A stretch of DNA of 64,000 nucleotides from Bradyrhizobium icense (GTDB lineage: Bacteria > Pseudomonadota > Alphaproteobacteria > Rhizobiales > Xanthobacteraceae). The translations under genes were made by a program, and so were the position numbers. The notes below the pieces were generated by a model. It was not told the DNA's origin. It saw nothing but the letters and a program-made list of their open reading frames with translations, and ran no database searches. Below, piece by piece: positions 16,718 to 24,853 of the stretch (the stretch's first letter is position 1; each line of letters opens with the position of its first letter). The DNA lies in NCBI RefSeq assembly GCF_001693385.1, contig NZ_CP016428.1, positions 1,984,001 to 2,048,000 on the forward strand, given 5' to 3'.

Positions 16718-16936
16718 ATGAATAATCGAGCAATGCACTTGCGGCACCTTCAGGAGGTCGAACGTTGGGTCGCCGAAGGCGAACGACACATCGCAGAACA
16801 AGAACAACGCATCGCCACGCTCAGGCGTGACGGCCACGACGTTACGCAAGCCGAAAGTCTGCTTGAAGTATTCTACCAAACGCAGGCACAGCACATCGCC
16901 CACCGTGACATGATCTTGAAAGAGTTGGATCAATAG
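16718..16936 (+). CDS. Small coiled-coil hypothetical protein (72 aa)
   Basis: MNNRAMHLRHLQEVERWVAE continues with a heptad-like helical core (EGERHIAEQEQRIATLRRDG) and ends ILKELDQ. It is of a common small rhizobial type with no known function. No membrane segment or cysteine. Confidence 0.6.
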   Translation: MNNRAMHLRHLQEVERWVAEGERHIAEQEQRIATLRRDGHDVTQAESLLEVFYQTQAQHIAHRDMILKELDQ

Positions 16937-17041
16937 GGTCGCCTTGGACCGCGACCCAAGTGCAAGGCCGCATGACTGACTTGAATGGCAAGATCGCATG
17001 CGGACGAGGGTCGCCGCATCCCGTGGCGGCACCGGCCATCT

Positions 17042-17252
17042 CTACCAAAACCGTGTGCCGTTGGGCACGATCTTGAATACCGCTTTCCAGTTCGAAAATA
17101 ATAGAACCCTGTCCATTCATGAACCGGCGTCCCGCAGCATCCGCAATAGAACTCTGCGGACAGTCGTCCGCTGTTCGTTCCTGGCTTGCTCGATAGATCG
17201 TGAGGCAATCGGGACATGAGAAATGAACGGTAATCTGGGTGTTATTGCTCAT
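17042..17252 (-). pseudogene. Small zinc-ribbon protein gene with two frameshifts
   Basis: Three frames carry one protein. The first piece is MSNNTQITVHFSCPDCLTIY and RASQER. The second is EFYCGCCGTPVHEWTGFYYF after a shift near 17160. The third is NWKAVFKIVPNGTRFW after a second shift near 17095, ending at TAG 17042. The two CxxC pairs would bind zinc. Two lesions make a sequencing artefact less likely here. Confidence 0.6.
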
Positions 17253-17537
17253 GTCAAAGCCACCTCAGCTTTCGGGAGGGACTGCGCGGCACTCGCCTGC
17301 CTGTCCGCCAGCGTTCATCAAGGAGCGAATCAATATTTACCCGAAAAATGCACCCGGCTCTACCGCATCCGCTTACAGGACGTAGCAGCGTCCCAAATTG
17401 ATATACTACGTGTCCTGATCCATCGGAACGGGACGAAGGTGCAAAAGTTGAGGTATCACTACAAGGCTCTAGGTAACTACGTGATGAGAACGCCATAATT
17501 AGCGTTTGTCGAGGGACAATGAAGACAGGGAGTAGCG

Positions 17538-17774
17538 GTGGAGAGGCTTAAACGATCCATTGACCAATTAGAGCCGCCTATCTGTCCCCATTGTCTTATC
17601 GAAATGCGGTGGGTCCGTTCGACGCTGGTCCGGGAAGAAAACCCGGCAACGATCCTCCACGTATTTCAATGTCCGAGTTGCAGCCGTCTGGACGAGACGA
17701 AAACAAAGGTCAGGGAAGGAAAGGTACCGCCCAGCAAATTGTCCTTGCCAAGAACTACATCGCGGGCTGCGTAA
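17538..17774 (+). CDS. Small zinc-ribbon-like protein (78 aa)
   Basis: A GTG start at 17538 follows AGGGAGTAGC. The protein has CPHC at residue ~17 and CPSC at residue ~47, separated by about 26 residues, giving a likely four-Cys zinc site: PPICPHCLIEMRWVRS ... HVFQCPSCSRLDET. The C-terminus is basic. This type is common in rhizobia; function unknown. It looks intact, unlike the similar gene to its left. Confidence 0.6.
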   Translation: MERLKRSIDQLEPPICPHCLIEMRWVRSTLVREENPATILHVFQCPSCSRLDETKTKVREGKVPPSKLSLPRTTSRAA

Positions 17775-18377
17775 ACGCGGCTTCAGTTTCAATTTCTTCC
17801 ACTATCTCTGTAGTAACTAAGGCCAGCGACTCCCGTTTCCAGCGGCGCCAGCCAAGCTCGCTCTCGGGAGTAGAGCGGACGTGGAGTAGGACAGGTGAGG
17901 ACGGCCGGATTTGGCCCCCGAAGCAGAAATCGGCCGTTGTTGGTTTTCGCGGGAATCGAATTTCAGGGCATTGCCGGGCGACCATGGCGTTCCACCCACG
18001 GACAAACGCCGCTTAGCCTCTGGTAATCGCGGTCCATCACCTGAAGCGGGGCACGGGCGTCCTTCGGGTGGCGCTTGGCAGGCGCACAAACAGCTGATCA
18101 TCAAGGTCCCTTTCGGCTGCTCGCCCCGAAAGGCCAGCATCGCGGAAATGGCGGCCAAACAGGCGAATTTTCGAAGACGCGGCTTCTGATCGCGCATCGA
18201 ATTTGCGCAGCGCGACACAAGTTTGCACTGCCATCAGGTCGACGGTTGTGCTCTCTTTGGCTGCGCGACCTCTCGCTGATCATTTCAGCCCCAGCTTGAG
18301 AGGGAGCGCTGCCCCGGCGTTGATCCCTACGATTCGCGCCGGTCGCCTTGTTCATGAGTTCACCTGGAGTGGCAGCC
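17775..18377. other. Stretch without recognisable gene
   Basis: About 600 bases with overlapping open frames on both strands that look like out-of-frame translation (Arg/Ser/Pro-rich). A short CGAAAGG-type inverted repeat occurs near 18107-18134. No promoter or gene could be assigned. Confidence 0.45.
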
Positions 18378-18524
18378 ATGGTGCAGAACCTAGTAGTCGG
18401 ATTGGTCGTGGTGGCTTTGATTATCATGGGCGTGCTTGCCTACGCCCAGAAACATGAGGGATGCTTGCACGGGCGCTCGCTCCAAACCTTCAAGCCCTGC
18501 GGGTCAGTTAGCGTTGACATGTAG
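18378..18524 (+). CDS. Very small single-pass membrane protein (48 aa)
   Basis: ATG at 18378 with GGAG eight bases upstream opens MVQNLVVGLVVVALIIMGVL, a clean membrane helix. A short tail with two cysteines follows and ends CGSVSVDM. It is too short for usual gene cut-offs. The ribosome-binding site and hydrophobic helix are the support. Function unknown. Confidence 0.5.
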   Translation: MVQNLVVGLVVVALIIMGVLAYAQKHEGCLHGRSLQTFKPCGSVSVDM

Positions 18525-18972
18525 CGCTGGCCGTGACGCTGCGGCCAACCTCGCGCGATTTGGTGCCCATGATCTTGGGCAATCCTGGTTTGCCTATTTC
18601 CGCCTGTACGGGCCGAGCCGTTAACGTGGGTTCTTGACAAACCGGAGCGACTGATCAGGCGACGCGTTGCGCTCGTTTCCGTTGGTGGTCCGTCGAAGTC
18701 TGCTCTTGGGCCCAAACGGGACGAGCGCCTCGACGACACAAGGCCCCGCTTCCGGTGATTAACGCGGACGCGGCGTCTGGGTTTGAGGGACGTCCCGTGC
18801 TGACCCGAACGGAAGTCGTCGGCCGTAGCCAGCAACCGAGCGGTTGCGCCGCCGATCTGATATCCTACGCCGCGAGGGCTGGTCCATACCCTCACTCAGA
18901 TACTTGTGAGGATGTGTTGCATGCGCGGCAATTGAACCACACGATTGTCGTTCGTTTATCGCGGGAGCGATC
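18525..18972. other. Stretch without recognisable gene
   Basis: About 450 bases. A leftward frame over most of it has no recognisable sequence and no ribosome-binding site. Must contain the former promoter of the serine-hydrolase fragment. Confidence 0.45.
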
Positions 18973-19446
18973 ATGAATAAGTGTCTTCTGGTGACGATTC
19001 TTGTGGCTCTCACCGGCGCGACGGCGGCTGCGCAGGCTCCCACCAAAGACGCGCTCATCGCCCGCGCGAAATCATTCGAACTCGATACGCCCTATGTGCC
19101 GCCGCCAGGCGATCCCTTGACGCATCATGCCGCCGGATATGCGAAGGTCATGTGTTCCGCTGTATTCATGACCGGCCTGGCGCCCGATTTCGCGGTCGCA
19201 AATGTTGGGTTCTTCACGGCGTCCTACGGACATCGCGCAAGGCTCGGCATGCCCGTTATCGATCGCGCCAACAAGGCGGTCCATGTCACGCTCCCTGACG
19301 GCGTGACCCGTGCCGCCAAATATCTCGGAAGCCAGGGATGCGTCACGTTCCCGATCGGCGAGAACGCCGTGAATTTCAAGCCGGTCGCCGTCAAGAGCCG
19401 ATTGCCCGATCCCGGAACCGAGCTGTGGCCCATGGGCGACATGCTG
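18973..19446 (+). pseudogene. Serine hydrolase (beta-lactamase family), N-terminal fragment
   Basis: Begins with a signal peptide (MNKCLLVTILVALTGATAAA) and continues with HHAAGYAKVMCSAVFMTGL and YLGSQGCVTFP, the N-terminal region of exported serine hydrolases of the beta-lactamase/DD-peptidase fold. The catalytic SxxK region should follow but is absent. At about 19446 (after PMGDMLP) the sequence switches to an unrelated gene and a stop arrives within a few codons. The fragment is non-functional. Confidence 0.65.
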
Positions 19447-19733
19447 CCGCCTGGAAATATGTGAAGTTCACCACCGGGCCGGTCGGCCAGACCGCGATGG
19501 TCAATTCCACCGGCTATATGCCCGGTAACGAGATCGCCGTGAAGACGCCGGATCTGCTCGGCGCTTTCTATGAAAAGAGTCCCAATCACCTGACCAGTAT
19601 CCGGCAGCTACCGTTGCTGAGGGAATGGGCGTCCTTTCCAGGTGACAATTCGCTGAAAATTATTGAGGTGATCAAGCACCATATAGAGGGCCTGGTGACG
19701 GGTAAGCGTACGGCGGAGCAGGGTCATGCCTGA
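19447..19733 (+). pseudogene. UgpB-like ABC substrate-binding protein, C-terminal fragment
   Basis: In the frame different from the hydrolase, AWKYVKFTTGPVGQTAMVNS and TGYMPGNEIAV followed by FPGDNSLKIIEVIKHHIEGL match the C-terminal lobe of sn-glycerol-3-phosphate (UgpB-type) binding proteins, ending at a normal stop. The N-terminal two thirds and the signal peptide are missing. The abrupt junction with the hydrolase fragment indicates a deletion. Confidence 0.7.
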
Positions 19734-19969
19734 GCTGGTTGGAGATGTGTCCAATCTTCTGCCAAAGTGCGGCGGCTAGCCGGCGACCAAACGAACGGGG
19801 CGGGGCCTCAATGGGGCAGTCACGCATGCGCCCTTGGTCACATCGCTTGCTGGGCTCGGTAGCGTAGATGCAGAACCGAGCGTAGGAGATGTTTCAGCCA
19901 AGCTTGACGGCAGACGGCTCCAGGTTTGCCTACTTAAGAAGCCATTTATACCGATTCTTCATAAAATAA

Positions 19970-20015
19970 CTACTATACAAGGCATTGCGCCGAGCGGAGA
20001 TGCCCATTATAGTAG
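19970..20015. promoter_or_regulatory. Possible HipB operator pair upstream of hipBA
   Basis: CTACTATA (19970-19977) and TATAGTAG (20008-20015) are perfect inverted 8-mers separated by 30 bases in a locally AT-rich stretch. A related ACTATTATA lies nearer the hipB start (about 20042). Such repeats fit autorepression by an XRE antitoxin; this is inference. Confidence 0.45.
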
Positions 20016-20060
20016 GCAGATGGGGTTAAAGGAGAGAATTGACTATTATAGGATGCAAGC

Positions 20061-20312
20061 ATGGATCTTATCGAACTGGGTGAGCGTGTTAAGGCGGCCC
20101 GTAAATCCAAGGGATGGTCGCAGACCAAGCTGGCACAAGCTGCAGGCATCAGCCGCGCACGACTGGAGGCGCTTGAGAATGCGCGCCTTGCGGAAATGGG
20201 TATCAAACATCTGCTTCGCATCTTGAATGCGTTGGATCTCGACCTGAGATTGACCCAGTTCAATCGTGGTCGTCCGACACTTGAGGATCTGACAGCGGAA
20301 GAGGCTCGCTAA
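20061..20312 (+). CDS. hipB: HipB-like XRE-family antitoxin
   Basis: 83 residues with a Cro/CI-type helix-turn-helix at about 6-60: LGERVKAARKSKGWSQTKLA, then AAGISRARLEALENARL. The C-terminal part (LLRILNALDLDLRLTQFNRG) is the short tail typical of antitoxins. It would bind its own promoter and neutralise HipA. Its stop overlaps the hipA start (TAATG), the usual toxin-antitoxin layout. Confidence 0.8.
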   Translation: MDLIELGERVKAARKSKGWSQTKLAQAAGISRARLEALENARLAEMGIKHLLRILNALDLDLRLTQFNRGRPTLEDLTAEEAR

Positions 20313-21553
20313 TGCTCCGCGTCTGGGCCAATCAACAGCCCGCCGGATATTTGGACCGCCATGGGCCGCGTGGGACAGCCTTCGTCTACGAGCCGAAAGT
20401 GGCAGCCGAACGTGCCGTCTCGATCACCATGCCAGTGCGAACAGCATCTTGGAATACGCAACATGGTCTTGCGCCGATATTCGACATGAATCTGCCCGAG
20501 GGGGCTCTCCGGGCGTACCTCATGCGAAGTTTTGCCAAGGCGACCGGAACGTTTGATGATTTCGACTTGCTAGCAGTTGTTGGACGAACCCAGATCGGGC
20601 GCATACGTTACTCCGAACTCGATGCCGAGCTGAACGAGGACGTTCCATTCCAATCGATCGACGAGATACTCAGCGCAAAGCGCGGTGGCGAATTGTTTGC
20701 CTATCTGCTTGAGAAGTTCGCGGTCCATTCAGGGCTTTCGGGCATCCAGCCCAAGGTGATGATCCGCGCCGTCGATGACGTTGGAAAAGGTGCAGGTGAT
20801 CGCTGGTCCCAGAGCTTCCGCAGCGCTACACACATCGTAAAGTTTTGGGACCCGAACGAATACCCCGAACTGGCCGCCAACGAACATTTCTGCCTGTCGG
20901 CCGCAAAGGCCATAGGATTGACCGTCCCGGATTTCCAGCTTTCGGAGAACGGTGCCGCCATAGTTGTGAAGCGCTTCGATCGGCGGCTCGATGGCACTTA
21001 CCTGGGCTACGAGGACTTCTGCGTCCTCAACGGTGTACCCACTACCGAGAAATACAATGGTGGCTACGAAACACGATTGTTCAAGCGTGCCCGCGAATTC
21101 ATTGATCCGGCCATACAGCGCAACGCGCTAGAGGATATCTTCAAACTGTTCGTCCTCAATTGTGCACTTCGAAATGGTGACGCACATCTGAAAAACTTCG
21201 GTGTCATCTACGAAGATGTGACGGGTCCTGCACGTCTTGCGCCGGTCTATGATCTCGTCAGCACGGTACCCTATTTGCCGAAGGACGGCATGGCGCTTAC
21301 ATTGAATGGCTCGACCAACTGGCCGGACCGCAAAGCGTTGGTGCGTCTAGGTCAAACCCGCTGCGATCTTTCCCTGCAGGTGATCAATAGGATCATTGAG
21401 CAAGCCGCGGACGTTCTGGCGAAGCTGGCACGGGAGGTAACGAAGTATTTCAGGGAGAATTCTGCTCATCGCGAGATCGGAGATAAACTTCTGGCGGCCT
21501 GGCAGACGGGCGTTCGCGAGAGCCTTGGCTTTTCGAGTGTCGCACTCGGATAG
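20312..21553 (+). CDS. hipA: HipA-like serine/threonine kinase toxin
   Basis: 413 residues, full length. N-terminal couple_hipA region (residues 1-100: RVWANQQPAGYL, FDMNLPEG), then the kinase: SGIQPKVMI (phosphate-loop region, ~140), THIVKFWDP (Lys, ~176), the catalytic NGDAHLKNF at about 288-296, and APVYDLVST (metal-binding Asp, ~312). HipA kinases phosphorylate targets such as glutamyl-tRNA synthetase and slow growth. It overlaps hipB by one base and its key residues look intact. Confidence 0.85.
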   Translation: MLRVWANQQPAGYLDRHGPRGTAFVYEPKVAAERAVSITMPVRTASWNTQHGLAPIFDMNLPEGALRAYLMRSFAKATGTFDDFDLLAVVGRTQIGRIRYSELDAELNEDVPFQSIDEILSAKRGGELFAYLLEKFAVHSGLSGIQPKVMIRAVDDVGKGAGDRWSQSFRSATHIVKFWDPNEYPELAANEHFCLSAAKAIGLTVPDFQLSENGAAIVVKRFDRRLDGTYLGYEDFCVLNGVPTTEKYNGGYETRLFKRAREFIDPAIQRNALEDIFKLFVLNCALRNGDAHLKNFGVIYEDVTGPARLAPVYDLVSTVPYLPKDGMALTLNGSTNWPDRKALVRLGQTRCDLSLQVINRIIEQAADVLAKLAREVTKYFRENSAHREIGDKLLAAWQTGVRESLGFSSVALG

Positions 21554-21701
21554 CAAGACGCTTTTGAAATCGGCGGGGTTCTCATCGGTCGAAATCGCAT
21601 GGTCGGCGTAACCCGCATTGAGGTTCAGCATCGCGGGGCTGCGGCGCCTTGTTGAGTGGGCAGGTTCACCGAAGCAGAATGCCGCTGCTTGTCGAAGCCG
21701 C

Positions 21702-22676
21702 TCATTGGGGCTCGATACCCGCTTGCTTGATGATGCGCGACCATTTGGCAGTTTCGGCTCGAAGGAAGGCATCGAGTGCCGCGGGGGTGGCTTGCTCTTG
21801 CTCAACCGGCGTCATGCTCAGTTCGGCGAAGCGGTTGACCAGCGGTGGATCCTTGAGCGCCTTTTGCAGGGCGGCGACCAGCGCATCCACAATCGGCTTG
21901 GGCGTGTTGCGCGGCGCATACATTCCGTACCAGGTGGTGACGTCGAACGCCGGTACGCCAGCCTCTGCCGAGGTCGGCACATTCGGCAGGGTCGCCGCCC
22001 GTTTCTTGCTGGTAATCGCATAGCCCGGAATGGTACCGGCCTGGATATGGGGCGTCGGTCCGGTTGCAGGATCGCAATAGACGTCGATGTGACCGGCGAT
22101 GATGTCGTTGAGCGCCGGTCCGCCGCCCTTATAATAGATCGGGGTAAGCTTTGCGTCGATCGCGTTCATGAACATCAGCCCGCAAAGATGCGAGGCGGAG
22201 CCCAGGCCCACATTGCCGTAGGTGATCTTGTCGCCTTGAGCGCGCGCATAGGCGACAAGTTCCTTCAGGTCCTTTGGCGGAAAATTCGCTCGCGCCACCA
22301 GAAGCATCGGAACATCCGTGACGAGACCGATCGGCGCGAAATCGCCGATCGGATCGAACGGCAGCTTGGCATAGAGCGCCGGTGCGGTGGCTTGGCCGAC
22401 ATGCATCAGCAGCAGCGTGTAGCCGTCCGGCGCTGCCTTGGCGACGCGATTGGTGCCGATCGTGCCGCCGGCGCCCACGGCGTTCTCGATGACGATCGAC
22501 TGCTTCAGCGTCGCGCTCATCGATGTTCCAAGCAGCCGCGCGATCACGTCGCCAGGTCCGCCGGCCGAGAACGGAACGACGAGGGTGATCGGCCGGTTAG
22601 GGTATTCCTGTGCGAAGGCCGGCGGCGCCTGCAATGACGATAGCAACAGCAAAGGAAAAATCGTTAAGAACTTCAT
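21702..22676 (-). CDS. Tripartite tricarboxylate transporter (Bug/TctC) substrate-binding protein
   Basis: 324 residues with a Sec signal peptide (MKFLTIFPLLLLSSLQAPPAFA). The family core follows: YPNRPITLVVPFSAGGPGD, then VENAVGAGGTIG, PDGYTLLL, DFAPIGLV and LPNVPTSAEAGVP. These periplasmic proteins capture carboxylates or amides. No TctA or TctB membrane gene is in the window, as is common for Bug proteins. It lies 51 bases downstream of the GntR gene on the same strand and likely belongs to the catabolic operon. Confidence 0.88.
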   Translation of the reverse strand: MKFLTIFPLLLLSSLQAPPAFAQEYPNRPITLVVPFSAGGPGDVIARLLGTSMSATLKQSIVIENAVGAGGTIGTNRVAKAAPDGYTLLLMHVGQATAPALYAKLPFDPIGDFAPIGLVTDVPMLLVARANFPPKDLKELVAYARAQGDKITYGNVGLGSASHLCGLMFMNAIDAKLTPIYYKGGGPALNDIIAGHIDVYCDPATGPTPHIQAGTIPGYAITSKKRAATLPNVPTSAEAGVPAFDVTTWYGMYAPRNTPKPIVDALVAALQKALKDPPLVNRFAELSMTPVEQEQATPAALDAFLRAETAKWSRIIKQAGIEPQ

Positions 22677-22727
22677 TGCAATTTCCTATCTGCCGTCTGC
22701 CTGTCGAGAAGCCTTGGCGGGGACCGG

Positions 22728-23444
22728 CTATTCCTCCGCCACTGCCTTTTCCTTTTGAGCGGATGATTGCTCGATCATGCTGAGCGCAGCCACCGCGGCC
22801 GCCTTGACGTGATCGACGCAACACTGCTCGGCGAGATCTGGATCGCCATTCTGGATCGCGCGCCAGATCGCGGTGACCTCTCGCAAGCTCTTGTTGATAC
22901 GTTTCGGGTGCGACATCGAAGTAATTCGCAGCAGCGTAATGCGGTCGTGAAGGGGTCTGAGCATTCGCTCGATGAAAGCGTTCTGGCAGCCGCCAATCAG
23001 CGCCGCATAGAAATCCGTCTTGGCTTCCAGGGCGGCGGTTAAGTTGCCCTCGGCGAATGCTGCCTTCAGCCGCGCCAGCGCTTCCCCGATTCTGCGCACC
23101 ACGTCTGGATCGCGAAGACGGGCGCATTCGCGGCCGGCAAACCCTTCGAGCACGGCGCGCGCCGCGTACAACTGCTTTGCTTCCTCGAGACTGATGGTGC
23201 TGACCACGGGACCGCGATGAGGAACCGTATTGACGAGACCGTCTGCCTCCAGCACCCGGAGCGCCTCGCGGACGGACGGCCGGCTCACACCCATCATCTC
23301 GCAAAGCTCCCGTTCGACCAGCCGCTGGCCCGGCTTCAGCCTTCCCGACATGATCGCTTCGCGCAGCTTTTGCGCGACCATCGAGCGAACGGTCGGAACG
23401 TCCTCGATTCGAAGCGTGAATTGCAGTTCACCGCGTTTGTCCAT
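22728..23444 (-). CDS. GntR-family regulator, FCD subfamily
   Basis: 238 residues. Residues ~12-80 form the winged helix (MVAQKLREAIMSGRLKPGQR, then CEMMGVSRPSVREALRVLE). Residues ~90-215 form the helical FCD ligand domain (ARAVLEGFAGRECARL, then DFYAALIGGCQNAFIERML and DHV near the end with the metal-binding His). Such proteins sense small carboxylates. Its position within the cluster makes it the probable local regulator. The imperfect palindrome at 33341-33359 is a possible site. Confidence 0.85.
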   Translation of the reverse strand: MDKRGELQFTLRIEDVPTVRSMVAQKLREAIMSGRLKPGQRLVERELCEMMGVSRPSVREALRVLEADGLVNTVPHRGPVVSTISLEEAKQLYAARAVLEGFAGRECARLRDPDVVRRIGEALARLKAAFAEGNLTAALEAKTDFYAALIGGCQNAFIERMLRPLHDRITLLRITSMSHPKRINKSLREVTAIWRAIQNGDPDLAEQCCVDHVKAAAVAALSMIEQSSAQKEKAVAEE

Positions 23445-23472
23445 CGTCTACCGCCCTGGTACCGGCATTGGT

Positions 23473-23628
23473 TCAATAGCGATTTACGGGCAGAATCATC
23501 ATCTCCGCAATCCGAACATGGTCTCGATCGACCGGGCGCCCGCTTTCGAGCAGCGCCCCGGTGATGGCGCCTCCCATGCCGCCGGCCGCCCCGGTCAGTA
23601 CGACATTGCGGCTCGATGCTTCAGCCAT
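23473..23628 (-). pseudogene. SDR family remnant with internal deletion
   Basis: A 51-codon frame starting at 23628 behind GGGAGA encodes NVVLTGAAGGMGGAITGALL, the start of a Rossmann SDR. Directly after, RIAEMMILPVNRY resembles an SDR C-terminal end. About 200 residues in between are missing, in frame. It sits next to an intact SDR of a different sequence. A genuine micro-protein cannot be excluded, but the Rossmann fold is incomplete. Confidence 0.5.
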
Positions 23629-23661
23629 TGAAATCTCCCACCAAGGACCGGACATTCGTGC

Positions 23662-24432
23662 TCATGCGGCGGCCCAACCTCCGTCAATCGGCAGGGTCGC
23701 GCCGGTGATGTCCTGTCCAGCCGGGCTGGAGAGGAAGACGACCATCGCTCCGACGCTTTCCATGCCGATGAACCGCCCGCTCGGCTGGCGCGCCGCCAGA
23801 TAGTTGCTGGTTGTCTTGTCAACGCCGCGGCCCTCGGCGGCTGCGATCGATGCGATCTTTCGCTGGATTGCCGGCGTCGGCAGGGTGCCCGGGCTGATCG
23901 CGTTGCAGGTGATTCCGCTCGTTGCCGTCTCGACCGCGACCGCCCGGGTCATGCCGAGGATGCCGGTCTTGGTCGTCACGTAGTCGATGCGGTCCGCTAT
24001 GGCGCGGGTCGAGTAGATCGAGGCCATATTGATGATGCGGCCCCAGTTGCGTTTCTTCATCGCGGGTAATGCAAGACGGATCAGGTGAAACGGCGCCGAC
24101 AGATTGACGGCCAGCGCTTCGTCCCATCGCTCCGGTGCGAAGTCCTCGACCGGCGCGAAGTGCCGGACCACTGCGTTATTCACCAGGATGTCAACCGCTC
24201 CCAGCCCAAGCAAATTGGCCATCACGATTTCGATGGATTCGGGCCGCGACAGGTCTGCGGCAACGCTCGTCACCTCGACGCCAAAGCGAGAGCGAAGCTG
24301 GTCTGCCGCCTCTCTCGGTTCGACCAGATCCTGAAGGATGATGTTGGCGCCCGCGCCGGCAAGGCTTTCCGCCACGGCAAATCCTAGGCCTGCCGTCGCG
24401 CCGGTCACGAGTGCGCGCTTTCCCTTCAGCAT
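23662..24432 (-). CDS. SDR-family NAD(P)-dependent oxidoreductase
   Basis: 256 residues, classical SDR. Cofactor motif TGATAGLG at 10-17, structural NNA at 85-87, catalytic set N110, S138, Y151 and K155 (YVTTK), and PG near 190. The likely reaction is reversible oxidation of a hydroxyacid or alcohol. D35 in LQDL favours NAD over NADP. It lies 18 bases downstream of the CMD gene in the leftward operon. The substrate is unknown. Confidence 0.85.
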   Translation of the reverse strand: MLKGKRALVTGATAGLGFAVAESLAGAGANIILQDLVEPREAADQLRSRFGVEVTSVAADLSRPESIEIVMANLLGLGAVDILVNNAVVRHFAPVEDFAPERWDEALAVNLSAPFHLIRLALPAMKKRNWGRIINMASIYSTRAIADRIDYVTTKTGILGMTRAVAVETATSGITCNAISPGTLPTPAIQRKIASIAAAEGRGVDKTTSNYLAARQPSGRFIGMESVGAMVVFLSSPAGQDITGATLPIDGGWAAA

Positions 24433-24450
24433 CGCGGTCGAGGCTCCCCG

Positions 24451-24831
24451 TTACTTCTTATCCAGCTCGGCGAAGACTTCCCGCGCATTGCGAAAAGCGT
24501 CGACGCCAGCCGGCACGCCGCAATAGATTGCGACCTGCATGAACACCTCGCGTATTTCCTCGCGGGTGGCGCCGTTAGCCAGCGCGCCCCGAACGTGAGT
24601 TTTGAGCTCGTGCGGGCGATTGAGCGCGCACAGCATTGCGAGGTTAAGGAAACTGCGGGTCTTGTGCGAAAGGCCGTCGCGGCCCCACACATAGCCCCAG
24701 CAATATTCCGTCGTGAGGTCCTGCATCGGACGATTGAAGTCATCGGCCGTCGCAATGGCCTTGTCGACGAATTCATCGCCGAGGACGCTTTTGCGAATTC
24801 TGAGTCCCCGGTCGTAGGTTGCTTTGTCCAT
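24451..24831 (-). CDS. Carboxymuconolactone decarboxylase family protein
   Basis: 126 residues, the length of PcaC-type proteins. Contains RKSVLGDEFVDKA, then TEYCWGYVWGRDGLSHKTRS and the family core NLAMLCALNRPHELKTHVRG, with EIREVFMQVAIYCGVPAG at the end. PcaC decarboxylates 4-carboxymuconolactone, but the family also holds other small decarboxylases and peroxidase-like proteins. No pca gene is nearby, so the reaction here is uncertain. A second, clearly similar copy is at 34822. Confidence 0.82.
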   Translation of the reverse strand: MDKATYDRGLRIRKSVLGDEFVDKAIATADDFNRPMQDLTTEYCWGYVWGRDGLSHKTRSFLNLAMLCALNRPHELKTHVRGALANGATREEIREVFMQVAIYCGVPAGVDAFRNAREVFAELDKK

Positions 24832-24853
24832 GACGATTTCCAGATCCTTGAGG

